Shown in pieces: positions 48,157 to 57,600 of a stretch of 64,000 bases of DNA. Origin of the DNA: Macrostomum hystrix (lineage: Eukaryota > Platyhelminthes > Macrostomidae). The position numbers and the translations under genes were made by a program. The DNA lies in the NCBI GenBank assembly GCA_950097015.1, contig CATNEN010000010.1, positions 1,566,501-1,630,500 on the forward strand, written 5' to 3'. How positions within the stretch are numbered: the first letter of the stretch is position 1; every line of letters begins with the position of its first letter. The notes under the pieces were generated by a model that was given only the letters and a program-made list of their open reading frames with translations, had not been told where the DNA came from and did no database searches.

Positions 48157-51100
48157 ATGGCTGAGAAGGTGGAATATTTCCCAGGTATGTGTATTAAAAT
48201 CTACTATTACTTTTTCCCTTTGAAGGTGCTATTTTCATAATTAGTTAGACACAAGCAAGCAATTGATATTCAAATTTTAGTATGTAGTTACATAGATACA
48301 TAAATAGCCCTAGTAAAATGTGCAATGCACAAAATTGTCTTTAACCTTTACTAAAAATTATAGTAAACTACATCTCATAATACTTTAGGCATTGGAAAAA
48401 TTGAGTATCGCCCAGATGCACCACCAAGTGACACACTCTGCTTCAAGTATTATAATCCAAAGGAGGTGATTGATTGTCCTTTAGCTACTGTGATGTGATT
48501 TTCCATTTTTGTTTTTTTGAATCACAAAAGCAAAGTTTCTCTAATCTCTGCCCTAGGTGATCCTCGGCAAGCCAATGTCTGAATGGCTCCGCTTCTCAGT
48601 TGTGTTCTGGCACACCTTCCGTGGCACCGGCCTCGATCCATTCGGCTTGCCAACTCTCAACCGCGCCTGGAATCACCAGCCCGAAACTGTCCAGGTTGGT
48701 GGAAGCAGAAGCTGGTACCACCAAGTCCTGGCCCGCTAATTTCATAAGAGAATGAAAGAAAATATGCCTAAACTATTTCTCACAGGATGCCAAGCAGCGC
48801 CTGGACGCAGCCTTCGAGTTCTTTACCAAGCTAGGCGTGCAGTTTTACACGTTTCACGATCGCGACATCGCCCCGGAGGGTGCCAGTTTGGCTGAGACCA
48901 ACGCCAATTTGGACGCCGTTGTTGAGCACGCCCTGGAGCTGCAGCGGAGCAGTGGAGTTCAGCTGCTCTGGGCCACCTGCAATCTGTTCTCGCATCCCCG
49001 CTACATGCACGGCGCGGCCACCAGCCCCCTGGCCGAAGTGTTTGCCTACGCTGGCGCCCAGGTGTGTCATCCACCTCCTGTTATTTGCGTGCACTGCCTT
49101 TAAGACCTTCACGATGTAGCTAATATCTATAGCTTAATAGAACGATGTTCATTTTTAATATTCTCTGCACGCACAGGTGAAGAAAGGCCTGGAAGTTGCC
49201 AAGAAGCTGGGCGCACTCAACTACGTGTTCTGGGGCGGCCGGGAAGGCTACTCAAGCCTGCTCAGCACCCGCCTCAGGGAGGAGCTGGATCACATGGCGC
49301 AATTCTTTCGCATGGTTGTTGGTGAGGCTTCCTCATCCTTCCTTCTGCTCTCTATATTTCCTTCCCCCTTCCTCTTCCACTCCCTCTCTTCATGTTTCGT
49401 TTCCTCCCTTCATTACCGTTCCCTCCCGTCATCTTCCATTCCCTCCCTTCATCTTCCAATCCCTCCCTTCATCTTCCATTCCCTCGCGTCATCTTCCATT
49501 CCCTCCCTTCATCTTCCAATCCCTCCCTTCATCTTCCATTCCCTCCCTTCATCTTCCAATCCCTCCCTTCATCTTCCATTCCCTCGCGTCATCTTCCATT
49601 CCCTCCCTTCATCTTCCAATCCCTCCCTTCATCTTCCATTCCCTCCCTTCATCTTCCATTCCCTCCCTTCTTCTTCCATTCCCTCCCTTCATCTTCCATT
49701 CCCTCCCTTCTTCTTCCAATCCCTCCCTTCATCTTCCAATCCCTCCCTTCATCTTCCATTCTCTCCATTCAGTTTCCATTCCCTCCCTTCATCTTCCATT
49801 CTCTCCATTCAGTTTCCATTCCCTCCCTTCTTCTTCCATTCCCTCCATTCATCTTCCATTCCCTCCATTCATCTTCCATTCTCTGCATTCATCTTCCATT
49901 CCCTCCCTTCATCTTCCATTCCCTCCCTTCATCTTCCATTCCCTCCCTTCATCTTCCATTCCCTCCCTTCATCTTCCATTCCCTCCCTTCATCTTCCATT
50001 CTCTCCATTCATCTTCCATTCTCTCCCTTCATCTTCCATTCCCTCCCTTCATCTTCCATTCCCTCCCTTCATCTTCCATTCCCTCCCTTCATCTTCCAAT
50101 CCCTCGATTCCTCTTCCGTTTTCTCCCTTCATTTCCGTTCCCTCGATTCCTCATCCATTCTATTCCTCCTTCCTGCCATGTGCCAGCTCCACCTCTCTAT
50201 TTTGGCCCAACCCAGTAACCCCTTGCTGAGTGTTTGACCTTAATTATTCCTTCCAGCATACAAGAAGAAGATCGGTTTCACCGGCCAGCTGCTGATTGAG
50301 CCAAAGCCGAAGGAGCCGACCTCGCACCAGTACGACTATGGTGAGTTGCGATCCCCAGCATTTAAGAGCAAAAGGACTCAAACTCGAACTCAGTCGATCC
50401 CCTACTCGCGATGCCGCAGACGCCATGACCGTCATCGGCTTCCTGCGCACCTACGGCCTCCAGGACGAGTTCAAGCTGAACATTGAGCCGAACCACACTA
50501 CCCTGGCCGGCCACTGCCACGAGCACGACATCGCCATGGCCAGCGCCTTCGGCTGTCTGGGCAGTGTGGACGCCAACACCGGCAGCCCGGAGCTTGGCTG
50601 GGACACGGACCAGTTCCCAATGTCCGTGCGCGACTGCGCTGCCGTCATGCGCTGCGTGCTGACCCAGGGCGGCCTGGCGCCGGGCGGCCTGAACTTCGAC
50701 TGCAAAGTGCGCAGGGAGAGCACCGACCTCGCCGACATGTTCGTCGCCCACATCGGCGCCATGGACACCTTCGCCAGGGGACTCCGCTGCGCCGCCAAAA
50801 TGCAACAGGACAGCGTGCTGGATGGCATGCTGGCCAGGCGCTACGCCTCCTTCAAAGACACCGGCATCGGCAGGAGCATCGCCGACGGGACCGCCACGCT
50901 GGAGAGCCTGGAGGTTGGCTCGGTGCTTGCTTGACCTGGGAGATTCAGGCCTAGGATTAGACCTACTCAGGCCTAGGATTAGACCTACTCAGGCCGTGGA
51001 TTAGACCTACTCAGGCCTAGGATTAGATCTACTCAGGCCTAGGATTATACCTACTCAGGCCTAGGATTAGATCTACTCAGGCCTAGGATTATACCTACTC

Positions 51101-51531
51101 AGGCCTAGGATTATACCTACTCAGGCCGTGGATTAGACCTACTCAGGCCTAGGATTAGATCTACTCAGGCCTAGGATTAGATCTACTCAGGCCGTGGATT
51201 AGACCTACTCAGGCCTAGGATTAGATCTACTCAGGCCTAGGATTATACCTACTCAGGCCTTGGATTATACCTACTCAGGCCTTGGATTGCAGAGATTCAT
51301 GTTTTTGAGATCTTCAGCTACAGATTAAACTTTAAAATCCAATTGTTTTGAGTTGCAAGATTCAGGCCTTTGGAGCGTGATATTCAGCCGTGAGATCGAA
51401 CACTCCCAGTATCATTTTTTTTATTATGCTATTTTCATATCATCCAGGCCTTCACCATGGAGCACGGGGAGCCGAAGATCCCCTCAGGTCAGCAGGAGAC
51501 CTTCGAGGTGGTGTTCAATCGCTACCTGTGA
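48157..51531 (+). CDS. xylA: Xylose isomerase
   Basis: Eight exons: 48157-48184, 48389-48465, 48557-48694, 48786-49061, 49177-49321, 50257-50340, 50420-50913 and 51448-51531, giving 441 residues, typical of class II enzymes. It converts D-xylose to D-xylulose (also glucose to fructose) with two divalent metals in a TIM barrel. From my knowledge of bacterial class II numbering, every key residue sits exactly four positions later: His105 and Asp108 (FHDRD), Glu236 (LIEPKPKEP), Glu272 and His275 (NIEPNH), Asp300 (SVDAN), Asp311 and Asp313 (GWDTDQFP), Asp343 (NFD). No residue is missing, so it should be active. There is no signal peptide, so it is cytosolic. Introns 5 and 7 carry separate satellites. 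Introns argue against bacterial contamination; the family is patchy in animals, so old horizontal transfer is possible. A broken partial copy lies 0.6 kb upstream. Confidence 0.95.
49385..50110 (+). repeat. 20-bp satellite in xylose isomerase intron 5
   Basis: The unit is CCCTCCCTTCATCTTCCATT, about 36 copies. It is a pure pyrimidine-rich strand apart from two A's per unit. It has no stop in any forward frame, so it makes three long false open frames. Confidence 0.95.
50934..51290 (+). repeat. 22-bp satellite in xylose isomerase intron 7
   Basis: The unit is TACTCAGGCCTAGGATTAGA plus CC, about 16 copies, with GCCGTGGATT and GATTATACC variants. Confidence 0.95.
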
Positions 51532-51764
51532 GTGCCGGCTGCGTCTTGAGCTCTTGAGCTGATGATTTTTGAGCAAGAAAAATACTGCTTTTCCAATAGA
51601 AATTTTTTATTCTGGCTGCAAAATTTTGCGTTCAGCCCCATCGGTTTCTAATTGTGTGCATCATCTTGGAGAGAAATTTCAAATTCAGTTTTTTCTCTTT
51701 CTGTTTACTCTAGTTTTCAGTGAAAAGGCGCCGCAGAATCGAATGGAAATCAAACGAGCAGTTT

Positions 51765-52345
51765 TCCATCAACTGGGAAATCCCATCAACTGGGAAATCC
51801 TTTCAACTGGGAAATCCCATCAACTGGGAAATCCTATAAACTGTAAAATACCATCAACTGGGAAATCCCATCAACTGGGAAATCCCATCAACTGGGAAAT
51901 CCCATCAACTGGGAAATCCCATCGACTGGGAAATCCCATCAACTGGGAAATCCCATAAACTGGGAAATCCTATCAACTGGGAAATCCCATCAACTGGGAA
52001 ATCCCATCAACTGGGAAATCCCATCAACTGGGAAATCCTATCAACTGTAAAATCCCATAAACTAGGAAATCCCATCAACGGGGAAATCCTATCAACTGGG
52101 AAATTCTATCAAATGTGAAATCCCATCAACTGGGAAATCCCATCAACTGGTAAATCCCATCAACTGGGAAATCACATCAACTGGGAAATCACATCAACTG
52201 GGAAATCACATCAACTGGGAAATCACATCAACTGGGAAATTTCATCAACTTAGAAATCCCATTAACTAAGAAATCCCATCAACTGGGAAATCCCATCAAC
52301 TGGGAAATCACATCAACTGGGAAATCCCATTAACTAGGAAAGTCT
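51765..52345 (+). repeat. 18-bp satellite
   Basis: The unit is CATCAACTGGGAAATCCC, about 32 copies with many point variants, making it the most diverged large array here. Confidence 0.95.
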
Positions 52346-53084
52346 TGTGAAAAGGGATTTTAAATTAAACGCGTTTTCCGATTTTTTTTCGAATTTCATA
52401 AAAACAATGTCCCAATTTGTAGGATTTCTCCGTTTGTGGTGGATCTCGGGAACAAGAAAATCATGAAAATCAGAAATTTTTTAGGAAATATAAATATAAA
52501 AAGGGAAATTCCATGAAATAAAGAAATACCTTAAGCGAAATTTTCAAATTGTGTCGTAAAATGGCGTAATCTGGATTCTGAAAGAACTATTTTCAGTGTT
52601 CGGCTTCGGCCCTGCGCCGCCTTTTGCTAAAGGCAATTATGGTAGAAATCTTGCTGCGTCAAATTTCTTTAAATTCGATCATGGAAGCTCCTCAATACTT
52701 TTAACGTACGCTGATTAATTATTATACAATAAACAGTTTTTTGTCTCGGTGAATTCTGCAGAAACTGTATTGAAACTCGCAGGTGTCAAATTTCACACGA
52801 GCATTGTGCGGAGGGAATCCAGTTAAGCCAGGGTCGGTATCTGAGCCAGCGAATTGTGTTTAATTAATAATAATATTATAGTCAGTTCGATTAAGTACAT
52901 TATTTAATACAAGCAAATTTCGATTAGTAAAATCCGAGTGCTACAAGTGTGCACACCGCACACCAAATGCGAGAACATGTGTGCACAGTTTAAAAGTCTC
53001 GCTACATGCAAAGTACATATGCACAAGGAACGGAATGTTGGCAACTGTTGCAGTTCATTCTGTCTGTGAGCGGGTCATAGAAGG

Positions 53085-54600
53085 GCGATTCTCTCAATCA
53101 TTCAAGGGCGGTTCTGTCCGTCATGGAAGGGCGGTTCTCTCAGTCATTAAGGGGCGGTTCTCTCAGTCACTCAAGGGCGGTTCTGTCCGTCATGGAAGGG
53201 CGGTTCTCTCAGTCATTAAGGGGCGGTTCTCTCAGTCATTCAAGGGCGGTTCTGTCCGTCATGGAAGGGCGGTTCTCTCAGTCATTCAAGGGCGGTTCTG
53301 TCCGTCATGGAAGGGCGGTTCTCTCAGTCATTAAGGGGCGGTTCTCTCAGTCATTCAAGGGCGGTTCTGTCCGTCATGGAAGGGCGGTTCTCTCAGTCAT
53401 TCAAGGGCGGTTCTGTCCGTCATGGAAGGGCGGTTCTCTCAGTCATTCAAGGGCGGTTCTGTCCGTCATGGAAGGGCGGTTCTCTCAGTCATGGAAGGGC
53501 GGTTCTCTCAGTCATTAAGGGGCGGTTCTCTCAGTCATTAAGGGGCGGTTCTCTCAGTCATTCAAGGGCGGTTCTGTCCGTCATGGAAGGGCGGTTCTCT
53601 CAGTCATTAAGGGGCGGTTCTCTCAGTCATTCAAGGGCGGTTCTGTCCGTCATGGAAGGGCGGTTCTCTCAGTCATTAAGGGGCGGTTCTCTCAGTCATT
53701 AAGGGGCGGTTCTCTCAGTCATTCAAGGGCGGTTCTCTCAGTCATTCAAGGGCGGTTCTGTCCGTCATGGAAGGGCGGTTCTCTCAGTCATGGAAGGGCG
53801 GTTCTCTCAGTCATTCAAGGGCGGTTCTGTCCGTCATGGAAGGGCGGTTCTGTCCGTCATGGAAGGGCGGTTCTCTCAGTCATTAAGGGGCGGTTCTCTC
53901 AGTCATTCAAGGGCGGTTCTGTCCGTCATGGAAGGGCGGTTCTCTCAGTCATGCAAGGGCGGTTCTGTCCGTCATGGAAGGGCGGTTCTCTCAGTCATTA
54001 AGGGGCGGTTCTCTCAGTCATGGAAGGGCGGTTCTCTCAGTCATGGAAGGGCGGTTCTCTCAGTCATTAAGGGGCGGTTCTCTCACTCATGGAAGGGCGG
54101 TTCTCTCAGTCATGGAAGGGCGGTTCTCTCAGTCATGGAAGGGCGGTTCTGTCAGTCATTAAGGGTCGGTTCTCTCAGTCATTAAGGGGCGGTTCTCTCA
54201 GTCATGGAAGGGCGGATCTCTCAGTCATGGAAGGGCGGTTCTCTCACTCATGGAAGGGCGGTTCTCTCAGTCATGGAGGGGCGGTTCTCTCAGTCATTAA
54301 GGGGCGGTTCTCTCAGTCATAAAGGGGCGGTTCTCTCAGTCATAAAGGGGCGGTTCTCTCAGTCATGGAAGGGCGGTTCTCTCAGTCATTAAGGGGCGGT
54401 TCTATCAGTCATTCAAGGGCGGTTCTGTCCGTCATGAAAGTTCGGTTCTCTCAGTCATGGAAGGGCGGTTCTGTCCGTCATGGAAGGGCGGTTCTCTCAG
54501 TCATAAAGGGGCGGTTCTCTCAGTCATGGAAGGGCGGTTCTCTCAGTCATGGAAGGGCGGTTCTCTCAGTCATGGAAGGGCGGTTCTCTCAGTCACAGGG
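53085..54600 (+). repeat. 23-bp satellite
   Basis: About 66 copies of CATGGAAGGGCGGTTCTCTC plus AGT, with CATTAAGG and CATTCAAGG..TCTGTCCGT variants. It ends within 20 bases of the stop codon of the neighbouring minus-strand gene, so it probably lies in that gene's 3' UTR. Confidence 0.95.
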
Positions 54601-54615
54601 GCAGGAATGCCGCAG

Positions 54616-57600
54616 CTACCAGGCAGCAGAGTCGGACTGTCGCAGCAAACTGACTTGCGAATCCGCCCTACGCGCAGCAGTGGATAGTGCCGGGCCGCTG
54701 TACAGCACCTTCAGCTGCATGGCACCGCGGCTGCCGGAGCTCCGCGCACCGTCTGTGTCACGCACGCCCACAGTGGAGTAGCGGTACTGGGCGCGGCTGT
54801 GTCGCAGCTTCTTGCAATTGCGCTGATAGAGCAGGGCCACCAAGCAGCAGAGGAATAGAAGGCCGAATGCCATGCCCATCATGGCATAGATGGTGCTGTG
54901 GTGAGCAAGCCTGTAAAGACAGCCGTGCAATCACCGATATTATTTTTGGGCCATATATACGCGGTGGTCATTTGGGGGTGGTGCTTTTTGCTTCCAATCG
55001 TCGATTTGAGGTATGGATCCACTGGTTTGGGCTTAATGTTTCGAGAAACTACTCGTATTTAGATCAGTGAATGGAAGACTGTGGACGTGGGTTTGGGGTG
55101 GGCATGCAGTGAAGCCAATCAGCTCAACGCATGGGGGAATTCAGGGGTTTTGCGTAGGAAAGCGGAGCAACCAACCAGCTTGGCACATAGGGCAGGGAAT
55201 TCAGGGGTTTTTGCGTAGGAAAGTGGAGCAACCAACCAGCTTGGCACATAGGGCAGGGAATTCAGGGGTTTTGCGTAGGAAAGCGGAGCAACCAACCAGC
55301 TTAACGCATGGGGCAGGGAATTCAGGGGTTTGAGGTGGATAAGCGGAGCAACCAACCAGCTTAACGCATGGGGCAGGGAATTCAGGGGTTTGAGGTGGAT
55401 AAGCGGAGCAACCAACCAGCTTAACGCATGGGGCAGGGAATTCAGGGGTTTGAGGTGGATAAGCGGAGCAACCAACCAGCTTAACGCATGGGGCAGGGAA
55501 TTCAGGGGTTTGAGGTGGATAAGCGGAGCAATCAACCAGCTTAACGCATGGGGCAGTGAATTCAGAGACTGGGTTGGGGGTCCGTAGTTGCTAACTAAAT
55601 ACATCAGCAGATCATCCGGTGCTTGTGCATAGCAGTATCGGTTGCAACCAAAGGTGTCAAATTTATCATCACCTGTAAATACCGTGTCCGTAGAGCCTCT
55701 GCAGACTGGCGCTGCCGCCACCAGCCCGCTCGGTTGTCACTCTGTGCCGCGTGCGCATTGTGACGCAGCGACCGTCAGGAAAGGCGGCAGTGTCGGTGGC
55801 GTCATTCGCTTGCATCGCAGCTGACGGTGGCGGAGGCCGGTCGTCATCAGTTCCGGCTGCCGCAGCGTGCAGCAGGCAGAGTTGGTAGTGACTGCCCGGC
55901 CGGAGGCCGAAGACCGTCAGGGCATGCCAGCCAGTTCGGATGTGACGCCATTCGGTGAACCTGCCGTCGGCGTGCGGCACGCCGTGGGTGGAGACCTTCA
56001 ACGTGGGTTAGGATTTGCGGAGCTGGCGTGAATTTGTGATTTCAGACACTTATCTGACCTATTCCAAAGAGCCAAGATGCACGTCCTCAGTATAATACTC
56101 ATAGTAGAAATGTGAGCGAATCGAATCTCTATTTCCCGTTTGCCAGTTTCTGACCTGCCTCCATCCGACCACATAGTGCTGCGCCGCCACATCGGAGTCG
56201 GGACCGGCCCAGCTAACAGTCAGGCTCTCCTCAGCGACTCTCAATGGCAGAAGCCGCAGCCGCCTGGCGTGGACCAGCAGGCGATAGGCCAGGCCAGCTC
56301 CGCCAGCCGAGTTCTCGGCCGAGCAGGCGTACAGGCCGCTGTCCGAGAGGCGCGCGTTGTCGAGCTCCAACCGGCTGCCTCCGTCAGCGCTGAGGCTCCA
56401 TCGACGAAGCTGAAGTCGACTCGGCTGGACCAGCGTCGGCGACACCGTCCAGCGGATGTCCGGCCGCGGCCGGCCCGTCGCCAGGCACTCGAGGCGGGCG
56501 GCATCGCCGGCGCCCAGGTGCAGCGTCCGCGATGGGGACAGCGGGTGGAAGATGCGCGGCGGACAGCCCAGCGAATCACCAACTGTTCGCAGATGTGGGG
56601 GAAGTTTTGGATTAAAGAAGCAATCGGAAATCCTATTATCGAGAGATCCCAGTGTATATAAATCCCCGTATCGGGAAATCCCAGCATCGGGAAATCCCAG
56701 CATCGGGAAATCCCAGTATAGGGAAATCCTAGTATGGGGAAATAACTGCATCGGAAATTCAGAGCATCGGGAAACCCCATCATCGGGTAACGAATCGGCC
56801 AGCCTCGCCAACGACAGCCTCGCCAAGGCCGGTTCGACGGGCTCGCTTTTTGGGCTCGACGGAACCGCAGGGACATCAGGGCAGTCACCATGGCCCTCTG
56901 TGGCCACGGCTGTTTCGCCAGGCACCGCTTCCTGCAAGGCAAAATCCGCAGTGAGGAGTGCCCTTTCTGCCTCTCCTATGTTGAGGATGCAGAGCATTTT
57001 ATTTGCGCCTGTCCCGCCTTCACTCAGGACAGGCTCACCTATCTCGGCCCAAACCCGGATCTCCCCGACGTTTTCAGGCCTGAGAACATCTGCCAGCTCA
57101 TCCGTTACCTAAGGAGCACCGGGCGAGCGACGCTCCACCTCCTGGACTCTCCGGAGGAGGACCACGCTGTGGACGCCGGCATCACCGGATCCCCCTGCGC
57201 GACACCGCAGCTTTAGTTGCCCGTGGTCGCCAGGGGATAGCGGAATAGGCGCAACGCCTCCCCGGGAGATCGGGAAATCCCAGCATCGGGAAATCCCAGC
57301 ATCGGGAAATCCCAGCATCGGGAAATCCCAGCATCGGGAAATCCCAGCATCGGGAAATCCCAGCATCGGGAAATCCCAGCATCGGGAAATCCCAGCATCG
57401 GGAAATCCCAGCGTCGGGAAATCCCAGCATCGGGAAATTCCAGCATCGTGAAATCCCAGCATCGGGAAATCCCAGCATCGGGAAATCCCAGCATCGGGAA
57501 ATCCCAACATCGGGAAATCCCAGCATCGGGAAATTCCAGCATCGGGAAATCCCAGCATCGGGAAATCCCAGCATCGGGAAATCCCAGCATCGGGAAATCC

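Larger units (their letters stand above)
51532..54615. other. Shared 3' region of xylose isomerase and LRR gene
   Basis: The two genes converge here. Apart from the two satellites listed separately, the stretch 52,350-53,080 is AT-rich with no gene recognised. Confidence 0.6.

Noticed and set aside
49177-50237. Long plus-strand open frames of Pro-Ser-Phe-His repeats
   Set aside because: They are read-through of xylose isomerase exon 5 into the 20-bp satellite of intron 5. The exon ends at a good donor at 49,322.
48157-51531. Bacterial contamination as source of xylose isomerase and chitobiase genes
   Set aside because: Both are split by GT-AG introns, some containing the same kind of satellites seen in neighbouring animal genes.
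53085-54781. Open frames with GRFSQS-type repeats
   Set aside because: A 23-bp satellite makes them; unit length is not a multiple of three and several frames are open.
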